Source: Acinetobacter calcoaceticus
GTDB taxonomy: Bacteria > Pseudomonadota > Gammaproteobacteria > Pseudomonadales > Moraxellaceae
Length of the DNA stretch: 64,000 nucleotides
Direction of reading: 5' to 3'
Assembly (NCBI RefSeq): GCF_004345325.1
Contig: NZ_SLVJ01000007.1
Location: 62,001-126,000, forward strand
The first letter of the stretch is position 1, and every line of letters starts with the position of its first letter. The notes beneath the pieces are model-generated. The model made no database searches. It was not told where the DNA came from and was given only the letters and a program-made list of their open reading frames with translations. This document shows positions 20,140 through 28,271 of the stretch, piece by piece. The position numbers were made by a program, and so were the translations under genes.

Positions 20140-20757
20140 TCATTCCTACAGGCTAGTGTTTAAAATGGGTACGGCGGAGAATAAAGAGTAACTGGACTAA
20201 AGTGCAAAGTGTAATCAGTATCCTGACTCAAAACCTAGACTCAAAACCTAGACTTAAAACCTTGCTTTACTCAATCACTCGACATTGTAGCGTTAAAATG
20301 CAGTTTTAATGCGATCTTATGCTTCGGACTGACAATTCAAACCCCTCGAAAGTGTTTTGTATTTAGGCATTAAATCTACTTAATTTACACCCTAAATAAC
20401 AGCAATATTCAAGCGCAATTCAATCCATCTCAACCCTGAATACAATCATAATAAAGTGTTAATTTTATTAACTTAAATGACAAAGTTTGATTATATCATC
20501 ATGGCACGTACCAAATATCTGGCCAATTTTGAATTGTTTTTCATCGCATGTTTTGTTATTTTTATTTTTACAGTTTCCACCCCCAACCAGCAGCAAATAA
20601 ACATTTGTATAATATAGAAATTCCTACTTAAAACCATCTAAAAATAGCCATGCATTTATAAAACACAGCGAACAAAATAAGATCGATATGTGTTGTAACG
20701 ATACAATATTTCCACTCAAGTATGATCTTTTTCAAACTTGAGTATATAGAGGGCGAT
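20140..20757. other. 618-bp AT-rich spacer before the Bap-like gene
   Basis: Divergent spacer between uvrB and the Bap-like gene. It holds a 13-bp tandem repeat at its left end (listed separately) and an 8-bp stem-loop ACTCAAGT / ACTTGAGT (20714-20721 and 20736-20743) that ends seven bases before the AGAGGG ribosome site of the Bap-like gene. The middle is strongly AT-rich with no convincing frame. Confidence 0.6.
20225..20263. repeat. 13-bp tandem repeat, three copies
   Basis: GACTCAAAACCTA occurs twice in tandem followed by a third copy with two changes (GACTTAAAACCTT). It lies about 85 bp upstream of the uvrB start. No gene overlaps it. Confidence 0.9.
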
Positions 20758-22977
20758 ATGCCAAGAATTACGGTTTCAAACTTAAAAAATTCAACGATGC
20801 TGCAAGATCTTCAAAGCAACCAAGTTCGATTACAACAACCCTCCATCGTGGAAATAGGCATCCAACACAGCGATATTGCACATATTGAACACGCTGGCAC
20901 ACGGATGATTATCTTCTTAAAAACAGGTGAAAAAATAATCGTAGATAATTTTTTCACCGCAGAAATGAACACGCCACACACCCTACTCTTTCTCGATGCA
21001 CAATCCAATAAAGTCCAAGCCAATTTTAATGAAAAAGCTGAAGTCATCGATTACAGCGCCTTTGACCCCAATAAAACTATCGCCAAAAACACCAGCAGTG
21101 CCAGCGCAAGCACGACTACAGCCACGTCCCAGGCAGCTGAACCCACGCCAACAGAACAAGAGGATAGCGGGCCATCCTTGTTAAAAATCGGTTTGGGGGT
21201 GGCTGCTGCCGAGGCAACTTATTTATTGGCATTTAAGGATGATGACAAATCCAAGTCGAGCACCGAAAAAGATATATTAGCCCCAACCATTAGCTCTGCG
21301 GCGATTGATGCAGATGGCAAAGTCATTACGGGTGTTACAGAAGCCAATGCTAAAATTTACGCGACCGATAAAGAGGGCAATCTTTTAGGTGAGGCAGTCG
21401 CAGATGATAAAGGCGCATTTACCTTAAGCCTAAATAAAGAAATCATTAATGGTGCCTTGGTGACGATTAAGGCTAAAGATCAAGCTGGCAATGAATCTAA
21501 AGGCGTTATCCTGATGGGCAATAAAGATACCATCTCCCCTTTGGAGGCCAATGCCCAAGTCAATGACCAAGGTACAATTATCTCAGGTAAGGCCGAAGCC
21601 AATGCCAAAATATATATCTATGCAGCAGATGGTAAAACCTTGATTGTTGGCCCAATCAATACAGCTAAAGATGGTTCATTTTCTATCACTTTGGCGAAAG
21701 CATTGACCTTGGGTGAAAAAGTTCAAATCTTGGTTGAAGATGCGGCGGGCAATAAATCAAAAATGGTCTTTTTGGAGGCTGGTAAAGATACGCTGTCACC
21801 AGAGCAACCCTTGATCGAAGTTGCTAAAGACGGCAGTGTTATCCATGGAGTCGCTGAAGCCAATGCAAAAATCAATATTTTGAATGCCGATGGTGTGGTG
21901 ATTGCAACAGGTCAAGCCGATGCCACAGGTAAATTTAGTATTGCCTTAACTCCAGCACTTGGAGAAAAAGACACTGCTTCCATCGTGGTGGAAGATGCCG
22001 CTGGCAACACATCCCAATCTCTTAACTTTAAAGCGGGGCAAGATGGCATTGCACCTGATATCCCTGTAGCGACCCTGAATACAGATGGCACCATTGTGAC
22101 AGGGACAGCGGAAGCCAATGCCGAAATTGAGGTGCACGACTCTAGAGGTAATGTGATTGGTACTGGCACTGCCGACAAAGATGGGCAGTACAGCATTACC
22201 CTAAAATCGGCCTTAGCAAATAATAGCGCAGCTAAAGTCTACGCCATTGATGCTGCAGGCAATAAGTCTAATGCCCAAGATATTGTAGGCACTAAAGATA
22301 CCCTTGCACCGACCAAGGTACTGCTCAAAAGTGTCATTGACGATATCGGTGAAGTCAAAGGCGTGATTAAAGCAGGAACCGCGACCGATGATGCACGACC
22401 GAAGTTTGAAGGCACAGGTGAAGCCAATGCAACCTTGACGATTTATAACCAAGGTGTCGCCATCGGGAGTGTTAAAGTCAATCCCAATGGGACTTGGAGC
22501 TATATACCAGATAAAGATTTAGCATTGGGTGATCAGAACTTCACTTTTAGCCAAATGGATGCAAGCAATAACACCAGTGATATGAGTGACAGCTTTAAAT
22601 TTAGCATCGTCGCTGCAGACACACCGCCAACAACAACGACAGTTAATCTAATGCACGATGTGCACAGTTTATTCATTACAGAACAAACTTTACAGGATGT
22701 ATTAAAGACTGTAGCAGTAAATAAAATATCACTTCCCGCTGAGGGCGCTGTACCGCACTCGATTAATCAGCTCTTATCTGATACTGATTTAGCGCAAGAA
22801 CAGACCACGCACTCACTGTTAAATGACTTAGGCATTGATGACAGTGCAACCTTGAACAATGATATACAAACAGCCATGGCAAATGGCGGTAACGCTCAAT
22901 ACAACACACTGGATGCCTTACATGCGAAATCAGAACTGGTTCATTTACTTAATCCACCAAATGAATTTATCGCCTAA
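20758..22977 (+). CDS. Short Bap-like adhesin with BapA-prefix domain and five Ig-like repeats
   Basis: 739 residues from the ATG at 20758 (MPRITVSNLKN), chosen for AGAGGG upstream; an ATG at 20722 adds 12. N-terminal BapA-prefix-like domain (about 1-75: PSIVEIGIQHSDIAHIEH, MIIFLKTGEKIIVDNFF), a Ser/Thr-rich linker, a hydrophobic segment (LLKIGLGVAAAEATYLLAF, about 140), then five repeats of about 85 residues marked by SP/AP starts, the core EANAKI and DAAGNxS, and an acidic C-terminal domain of about 120 residues. Much shorter than classical Bap; resembles the smaller Bap-like proteins of Acinetobacter. Probable role in adhesion or biofilm after type I secretion, whose genes are not here. 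Confidence 0.85.
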   Translation: MPRITVSNLKNSTMLQDLQSNQVRLQQPSIVEIGIQHSDIAHIEHAGTRMIIFLKTGEKIIVDNFFTAEMNTPHTLLFLDAQSNKVQANFNEKAEVIDYSAFDPNKTIAKNTSSASASTTTATSQAAEPTPTEQEDSGPSLLKIGLGVAAAEATYLLAFKDDDKSKSSTEKDILAPTISSAAIDADGKVITGVTEANAKIYATDKEGNLLGEAVADDKGAFTLSLNKEIINGALVTIKAKDQAGNESKGVILMGNKDTISPLEANAQVNDQGTIISGKAEANAKIYIYAADGKTLIVGPINTAKDGSFSITLAKALTLGEKVQILVEDAAGNKSKMVFLEAGKDTLSPEQPLIEVAKDGSVIHGVAEANAKINILNADGVVIATGQADATGKFSIALTPALGEKDTASIVVEDAAGNTSQSLNFKAGQDGIAPDIPVATLNTDGTIVTGTAEANAEIEVHDSRGNVIGTGTADKDGQYSITLKSALANNSAAKVYAIDAAGNKSNAQDIVGTKDTLAPTKVLLKSVIDDIGEVKGVIKAGTATDDARPKFEGTGEANATLTIYNQGVAIGSVKVNPNGTWSYIPDKDLALGDQNFTFSQMDASNNTSDMSDSFKFSIVAADTPPTTTTVNLMHDVHSLFITEQTLQDVLKTVAVNKISLPAEGAVPHSINQLLSDTDLAQEQTTHSLLNDLGIDDSATLNNDIQTAMANGGNAQYNTLDALHAKSELVHLLNPPNEFIA

Positions 22978-23016
22978 GCCATAAACAACTTGACCCGCAT
23001 AGCAAAGGACTGCAAC

Positions 23017-23046
23017 ATGAGTACACCCTCATCGTCACATATGTAA
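23017..23046 (+). CDS. Nine-codon leader minicistron before the A1S_2505-like gene
   Basis: ATG AGT ACA CCC ... ATG TAA encodes MSTPSSSHM. It has the best ribosome site of the region, AAAGGA seven bases upstream, and its stop ends 5 bp before the ATG of the next gene, which itself lacks a Shine-Dalgarno. This is the layout of termination-reinitiation coupling. It could instead mark an old frameshift, because the two frames differ by two bases. Confidence 0.55.
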   Translation: MSTPSSSHM

Positions 23047-23051
23047 ATACC

Positions 23052-23831
23052 ATGACCTACCACTATCATGATGAAAGCATTATCAAAAGCTTGGCTGAAG
23101 ACACCATCTTTGTATTTGGTAGCAATATGGCAGGTACCCATGCGGGCGGCGCTGCAAAAATTGCATTACAGCACTTCGGCGCCAGCAAGGGCGTAGGTCG
23201 TGGTTGGGCGGGTCAAAGTTTTGCGATCCCCACCATGAATGAGCATTTACAACAAATGCCATTGTCACAAATCCAGCACTATATTGATGATTTTAAAATT
23301 TACGTTAAACATCATCCTAAAATGAAGTTTTTTATTACTGCAGTCGGCTGTGGTGTTGCGGGATATAAGGTGGAAGAAATTGCACCGATGTTTAAAGGCA
23401 TCAGTCATAAAGTTATATTCCCGGCCTCATTTCGTCCCTTTGTTGAAAAGACCCTACCGAAATTGACCCAAATACTGCTGAAAAGCTTTATCAATCATGA
23501 GGTGATATTGGCTGCGGATCCTGTCGCGGCTATACAAGAATTAGATTTAAATGATGCAGAAAAAAGTTTAGCCACCATTGTACTCAATACCCCGATGTCC
23601 CCTGTAGACAGCAATGGTCGTGAGCGTGTCTTTGAAATCCAAGATATATTGCACACACTTAACAGTAAAATATTTAATTTTGAACCAGAAACTGCCGATT
23701 CTTTATTAATGGGTGGTAGTATTTTGGCGTTGTTAGAGCTGTATCATTTAAATGAACAAGATTTTATCGACGTTTGGTTGGGTCGCCGTGATATCTCCCC
23801 ACCAAGTCCTGCGCATAAAGCCAGAAAATAA
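23052..23831 (+). CDS. A1S_2505-family (phage non-structural-like, macro-like) protein
   Basis: 259 residues. The first 130 (FVFGSNMAGTHAGGAAKIAL, GVGRGWAGQSFAIPT, FFITAVGCGVAGYKVEEIAPMF) match the family named after A. baumannii A1S_2505, where FGSN-GxHGxGAA and VGCGxAGY resemble ADP-ribose-binding macro domains; here Gly replaces the usual second residue of the Gly-Ala pair (HAGGAA). The last 125 residues are an extra, helical, acidic domain of unknown type. Function unproven; ADP-ribose or nucleotide binding is the best guess. Translation probably depends on the minicistron just upstream. Confidence 0.75.
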   Translation: MTYHYHDESIIKSLAEDTIFVFGSNMAGTHAGGAAKIALQHFGASKGVGRGWAGQSFAIPTMNEHLQQMPLSQIQHYIDDFKIYVKHHPKMKFFITAVGCGVAGYKVEEIAPMFKGISHKVIFPASFRPFVEKTLPKLTQILLKSFINHEVILAADPVAAIQELDLNDAEKSLATIVLNTPMSPVDSNGRERVFEIQDILHTLNSKIFNFEPETADSLLMGGSILALLELYHLNEQDFIDVWLGRRDISPPSPAHKARK

Positions 23832-23866
23832 GCGTCATTCAGTGACAATGATGCTTATGTAGCGTT

Positions 23867-23895
23867 AAAAAAATCAGGTTTAGACCTGATTTTTT
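23867..23895 (+). terminator. Terminator of the A1S_2505-like gene
   Basis: Stem AAAAAATCAGGT / ACCTGATTTTTT with a TTAG loop, running into T residues; symmetrical, so it could stop either strand. About 35 bp past the stop codon. Confidence 0.9.
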
Positions 23896-24043
23896 GTATT
23901 TAAACCCTCTAAATACTGCTATTAAAATTTGAAGCCTAACATTGCATTATTTAGAAAATCTAAAAATTTATTTTTTGAAATCAGTTAAGTATTAATGATA
24001 TATTGCCCTTCTAAATCAATTGATCAATAAAAATAGGCTGAAT

Positions 24044-25453
24044 ATGGATATGTTTGATTCATCAATATTTGATTTATCACCCATACCGATGTGGCTCGAA
24101 GATTATAGCCAGATACAGGCTCTATTTGAGCATTGGCGTCAGCAAGGCATAACTGATCTGCGAACATTCTTAGAACAAGACTCAAGTCGAGTCACCTTAT
24201 GTGCACACAAGATAAAAATTATTAAAGTTAATCAAAAAACCCTTGAACTATTCCAAGCACAAAACCTGCAACACCTCTGCCAAAACCTCAATATTATATT
24301 TCAAAAACAGATGTTCTCATCGCATATCAACGAATTGGTTGCCTTATGGGAAGGTAAAACGGCGTTTTCCAGTACCACCACCAATTACACCATCCAAGGA
24401 CAGGCGCTCGATATTAAATTACGTGGGGTGGTGTTGCCAGGTTATGAACACGATTTAAGTCGGCTACTGATTACCACTGAAGATATTACTGATTATCAGC
24501 AAGCGCGGCGTTTGGCAGAGTCACGATTTGTTTACTCCCCGACCTCATTATGGGTAGAGGATTTTAGTCGAGTCAAAACCCGATTAGATCGACTGCGTGA
24601 AATGGGAATCGAAGACTTTAGAACTTTTTTGGATGTACACAGCGACTTTGTCTATTTATGCGTTGAAGATATCTTGCTTCTCGATGTTAACCAAGCCACT
24701 TTAGAACTGTTTAAAGCTCCAGACAAACAAACCTTATTTAAAAATTTAAATAAGGTGTTTGCCAAAGAAATGCATCAAACCTTCCGCGAACAACTGATTG
24801 AACTCTGGGATGGGAAAATACACCATTCTCGCGAAGCGATTAATTATGCATTGGATGGTTCAATGCGTAATGTGCTGCTGCAATTCACCGTCTTTCCTGG
24901 TTATGAACATGACTGGGGATTGGTGCAAATCGCACTCACTGATATTACTGCACGTAAAAAAGCTGAAAACTATTTAGAATATCTAGGTAAGCATGATGTA
25001 TTAACCAAACTGTTTAATCGCTCATTTTTTACTGAAGAACTGAATCGGCTCGAACGCAGTATACTGCGCCCTGTCTCCGCCATATTCCTCGACATGAATG
25101 GTTTAAAAGAGGCCAATGATCGTTTTGGTCATGACAATGGAGATAATCTACTTAGACGTTTGGGTAACATACTCAACCGAACAGTAAATAATACCAGCTA
25201 TACGGCTTCACGGATTGGCGGTGACGAATTTGTGATCCTCATGCCTGGAGCCAATGACACCCATGTTGAGAGCATCGTGCAGAGTTTAGAAGAACTACTC
25301 AATATCGATAACCAATTTTACTCAACCCAACCGATCAGCCTTTCCATGGGACAGGCCACCACTGAAGAACATGAAAGCATTGAAGATATGCTCAAGCGCG
25401 CAGATTTGATTATGTATGAGAAGAAAAAGAAGTTTTATGGCTTCGGTGTATAA
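24044..25453 (+). CDS. Diguanylate cyclase with two tandem PAS domains
   Basis: 469 residues from the ATG at 24044 (TAGG six bases upstream; a TTG at 24020 adds eight). Two copies of the same PAS-like module, each about 145 residues, begin SPIPMWLEDYSQI and SPTSLWVEDFSRV, and end with DITDYQQA and DITARKKA. A GGDEF domain follows (about 305-465) with LDMNGLKEANDRFGHDNGD and an intact active-site RIGGDEFVIL. No membrane segment, so a cytosolic c-di-GMP synthase controlled by the PAS pair. An RxxD-type inhibitory site is not evident. Close to the Bap-like gene, which would fit biofilm control, but no operon links them. Confidence 0.9.
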   Translation: MDMFDSSIFDLSPIPMWLEDYSQIQALFEHWRQQGITDLRTFLEQDSSRVTLCAHKIKIIKVNQKTLELFQAQNLQHLCQNLNIIFQKQMFSSHINELVALWEGKTAFSSTTTNYTIQGQALDIKLRGVVLPGYEHDLSRLLITTEDITDYQQARRLAESRFVYSPTSLWVEDFSRVKTRLDRLREMGIEDFRTFLDVHSDFVYLCVEDILLLDVNQATLELFKAPDKQTLFKNLNKVFAKEMHQTFREQLIELWDGKIHHSREAINYALDGSMRNVLLQFTVFPGYEHDWGLVQIALTDITARKKAENYLEYLGKHDVLTKLFNRSFFTEELNRLERSILRPVSAIFLDMNGLKEANDRFGHDNGDNLLRRLGNILNRTVNNTSYTASRIGGDEFVILMPGANDTHVESIVQSLEELLNIDNQFYSTQPISLSMGQATTEEHESIEDMLKRADLIMYEKKKKFYGFGV

Positions 25454-25497
25454 CTAGATGAAGTAAAACTAGATAGGATAAAACCAGATGGAGTAAA
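25453..25497. repeat. 15-bp imperfect tandem repeat, three copies
   Basis: Units ACTAGATGAAGTAAA, ACTAGATAGGATAAA and ACCAGATGGAGTAAA lie head to tail immediately after the diguanylate cyclase, starting on the last base of its TAA stop. Confidence 0.85.
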
Positions 25498-25596
25498 CAG
25501 GCCGAGTAACTGTACTCCCCTGCTGAGTTAGAAGTATGTGCTTATGGGAGTATCCCTACTCAACCCTTCGCACCTCAAAAACTCAGGCAATATAAC

Positions 25597-25767
25597 TTAG
25601 CGTTTTCCGAATGAACGACGCGTACCCCGTGGTGGTGCCCAGGTACGATCTGCATAGCCTTCAGGTTTAGGGCGTACATCATTATGCACACTTTGATCTT
25701 CAGCATTTTGGGGTTTTTCTGGCATTGGAAAGGGCAGCTTGATTGCTGGCTTTTTCGCTTTTGACAT
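25597..25767 (-). CDS. Small basic protein, 56 residues
   Basis: ATG at 25767, TAA at 25597. The product MSKAKKPAIKLPFPMPEKP... ends RTWAPPRGTRRSFGKR: Lys/Arg and Pro rich, no membrane segment, probably disordered and nucleic-acid binding. It is not a shadow of any other gene, fills the only sensible frame in the spacer, and has a GAG-type ribosome site. A 7-bp dyad AATCTAC / GTAGATT at 25779-25799 lies just upstream and may be an operator. I can not name the family. Confidence 0.7.
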   Translation of the reverse strand: MSKAKKPAIKLPFPMPEKPQNAEDQSVHNDVRPKPEGYADRTWAPPRGTRRSFGKR

Positions 25768-26025
25768 GACGAGTACTCAATCTACAATTGGCGTAGATTT
25801 TAAATTTTTTTAAGCAAAGTTACTAGAGGCGATTGGACTGCATACACAAGTATTCTCGATCCTCTGGCATTTAAACCGGTCTCAGCATCGTATTTTGAGC
25901 AGAGTGGACTGATTCTTTCATTATTTTATAAATAAATTTGATTATTCACCCCAAGTTCCCTTTTTTTTAAGCTAAGATAATATGCTTTTTTTATTTTTTT
26001 TATCCCCATAAGAAGGAATACTGCC

Positions 26026-27252
26026 GTGGACGTACGTCTCTCTGATCGTGTAAATGCCATCAAACCGTCCCCTACACTTGCTGTGACCAACAAAGCTGCT
26101 GAATTAAAAGCTGCTGGTAAAAATGTCATTGGTCTTGGCGCGGGTGAACCAGATTTTGATACCCCACAACACATCAAAGATGCAGCTATTACAGCGATTA
26201 ATAATGGTTTTACCAAATACACTGCAGTCGATGGTACACCAGGCTTAAAAAAAGCGATTATTGCTAAATTCAAGCGTGATAATAACCTTGACTACCAAGC
26301 CAACCAAATCTTGGTGTCTTGTGGTGGTAAACAATCTTTCTTTAACTTGGCTTTGGCATTGTTAAACAAAGGTGATGAAGTCATTATCCCTGCGCCATAC
26401 TGGGTCAGCTATCCAGACATGGTGATTATCGCTGAAGGTACCCCAGTGATTGTGAAGTGTGGTGAAGCACAACGCTTTAAAATCACACCTGAACAATTGG
26501 CTGCTGCGATTACTGAAAAAACCCGTTTAGTGGTGTTAAACAGCCCATCAAACCCAACAGGTATGATCTATACCAAAGCTGAACTTGAAGCGTTGGCAGA
26601 TGTGTTACGTCAACACCCACAAGTTTATGTTGCTTCTGATGATATGTATGAGCCAATCCGTTGGGATGACGCGTTCTACAATATCGCAACCGTTGCACCT
26701 GATCTTTATGACCGTGTCATCGTTCTGAATGGTGTATCTAAAGCCTATGCTATGACAGGCTGGCGTATTGGTTATGCAGCAGGTCCTGCGAAACTAATCG
26801 GCGCAATGAAAAAAATCCAATCACAATCAACCTCTAACCCAACTTCGATTTCTCAAGTTGCGGCTGAAGCAGCATTGAATGGTCCTCAAGATGTGCTTGA
26901 ACCGATGATTGAAGCATTCAAACGTCGCCATGACTTGGTGATGGATGGCCTCAATGCAATCAACGGTATTAGCTGCCTACCTGCAGATGGTGCCTTCTAT
27001 GCTTATGCCAACATTCGTCCATTGATTCGTGCCAAAGGCTTGAAATCATGTACTGAATTTTCAGAATGGTTACTTGAAGAAACTGGCGTTGCTGTCGTTC
27101 CTGGTGATGCATTTGGTTTAGGTGGCTTTATGCGTATCTCTTATGCGACTGCTGATGAAGTTTTGGTTGATGCTTTGGCGCGTATTAAGAAAGCTGCTGA
27201 TTCTATCGAAGGCGTTGATGCTGCGATTGCATCGATTGCTGCTGAAGCTTAA
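26026..27252 (+). CDS. Aspartate aminotransferase (class I, subgroup Ib type)
   Basis: PLP enzyme exchanging the amino group between aspartate and 2-oxoglutarate. 408 residues; GLGAGEPDFDTP near the N-terminus, NSPSNPTGMIY (PLP site), the Schiff-base Lys in LNGVSKAYAMTGWRIGY (about 240), and MRISYA with the carboxylate-binding Arg. The GTG start at 26026 follows AGAAGGAA. Three runs of seven or eight T residues stand just upstream, around a GATAAT -10-like element. Confidence 0.93.
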   Translation: MDVRLSDRVNAIKPSPTLAVTNKAAELKAAGKNVIGLGAGEPDFDTPQHIKDAAITAINNGFTKYTAVDGTPGLKKAIIAKFKRDNNLDYQANQILVSCGGKQSFFNLALALLNKGDEVIIPAPYWVSYPDMVIIAEGTPVIVKCGEAQRFKITPEQLAAAITEKTRLVVLNSPSNPTGMIYTKAELEALADVLRQHPQVYVASDDMYEPIRWDDAFYNIATVAPDLYDRVIVLNGVSKAYAMTGWRIGYAAGPAKLIGAMKKIQSQSTSNPTSISQVAAEAALNGPQDVLEPMIEAFKRRHDLVMDGLNAINGISCLPADGAFYAYANIRPLIRAKGLKSCTEFSEWLLEETGVAVVPGDAFGLGGFMRISYATADEVLVDALARIKKAADSIEGVDAAIASIAAEA

Positions 27253-27277
27253 TCAAGCCCAGACCACTGAAGCATGA

Positions 27278-27308
27278 AAAACCGCAGCCCAATGGCTGCG
27301 GTTTTTTT
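27278..27308 (+). terminator. Terminator of the aspartate aminotransferase gene
   Basis: GC-rich stem AACCGCAGCC / GGCTGCGGTT with a CAAT loop and seven T residues after it; about 25 bp past the stop. Confidence 0.95.
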
Positions 27309-27374
27309 ATGGCAAGTGTTTGGTTCTAGAGGCGATTGACTCATCAGCAGGTTGAGAGCTTTCGATGTACAGGA

Positions 27375-27806
27375 TCAATCAGTTGTAGGCGAATCGCTTT
27401 GCGCTGCAAATAATGCCATGACTTCAGCTTCGGTCATGGTATTACGCTCACCAGCAAAGGCATAGAAATCAGGCTTATTGTCAATGAAGATTTCCATGCC
27501 CAATTCTAGATCCGCTGGTTGCTCATCCAAGGCAAAGACATTGATATTGCAGTAACTGTGATCCTTACTGCGCCAGAACAGGTTGGTGCCGCATTGACGA
27601 CAGAATCCGCGCTCACCCCATGCAGATGAATCATAGATTGCCAAGTCTTGTTGCTGGCTAAACTTCAAACTTTGCGCTTCGATCTCAATGGTCATAATCA
27701 CACCACTGGTTTGACGTCGGCAGATCGAACAATGACAACTTCCGACTTGATGATTTTTAAGTGCTAACTCAAACTGGGTTGCCCCACATACACATTGTCC
27801 TTTCAT
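27375..27806 (-). CDS. GFA-fold zinc protein
   Basis: 143 residues from the ATG at 27806 (MKGQCVCGATQFEL), where the family starts; the open frame reaches 27878 but the extra 24 residues are atypical. Seven Cys in CVCGATQF, CHCSICRRQT and CRQCGTNLFW form the two zinc sites of the glutathione-dependent formaldehyde-activating enzyme fold. Members bind glutathione adducts or similar thiol compounds; whether this one acts on formaldehyde is unknown. Stands alone, about 70 bp from the convergent aminotransferase terminator. Confidence 0.88.
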   Translation of the reverse strand: MKGQCVCGATQFELALKNHQVGSCHCSICRRQTSGVIMTIEIEAQSLKFSQQQDLAIYDSSAWGERGFCRQCGTNLFWRSKDHSYCNINVFALDEQPADLELGMEIFIDNKPDFYAFAGERNTMTEAEVMALFAAQSDSPTTD

Positions 27807-28018
27807 GATCGAATCCCGCATTAAATAAATGATATAGGTAAGTTTAAATTGAAAATATTCAATTAAATAGCAATACATTCACGAATCAGTCCCTATCATC
27901 AGATCACCACAGCATGCGGTTAAGTAAGATATATCGGGTAACTTTCAACCATTCCAGCTGAATTTGTTTAAATATAAACCACCCAATCCACAAATGTGCT
28001 GTTCTGGGCAAATTAGGC

Positions 28019-28046
28019 TTGACCCTCGTTAAAATATCCCTATAAT
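28019..28046 (+). promoter_or_regulatory. Sigma-70 promoter of tRNA-Asn
   Basis: TTGACC (28019-28024) and TATAAT (28041-28046) with a 16-bp spacer; the mature tRNA begins 12 bp after the -10. Confidence 0.88.
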
Positions 28047-28057
28047 CGCACTCAGAT

Positions 28058-28133
28058 TCTCCAATAGCTCAGTCGGTAGAGCGACGGACTGTTAATCCGC
28101 AGGTCCCTGGTTCGAGCCCAGGTTGGAGAGCCA
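28058..28133 (+). tRNA. tRNA-Asn (anticodon GTT)
   Basis: 76 nt including encoded CCA. Acceptor TCTCCAA pairs with TTGGAGA, discriminator G, D-arm GCTC...GAGC, anticodon GTT at 28091-28093 in a 7-nt loop, T-arm CCTGG-TTCGAGC-CCAGG. Single tRNA transcription unit with its own promoter and terminator. Confidence 0.98.
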
Positions 28134-28144
28134 AATTCTAGATA

Positions 28145-28176
28145 GCCCGCTACTTTCAAGTCAGCGGGTTTTCTTT
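28145..28176 (+). terminator. Terminator of tRNA-Asn
   Basis: Stem CCCGCTACT / AGTCAGCGGG with one bulged base and TTTTCTTTT after it, 12 bp past the CCA end. Confidence 0.88.
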
Positions 28177-28215
28177 TGCCTGTTATTTAATGCCTTTCCT
28201 CAAAACCGAGGCATT

Positions 28216-28243
28216 AAAAAATCCCCATGTTTTGGGGATTTTC
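28216..28243 (-). terminator. Terminator of the miaE operon
   Basis: 9-bp stem AAAATCCCC / GGGGATTTT; on the minus strand it runs into six T residues. It lies about 30 bp past the miaE stop. Confidence 0.9.
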
Positions 28244-28271
28244 TATTTCAACTAAAACAATCGCTCAAGCC

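Noticed and set aside
20140..20200. SOS-type operator at uvrB
   Set aside because: No LexA- or UmuDAb-like palindrome could be seen in front of the start.
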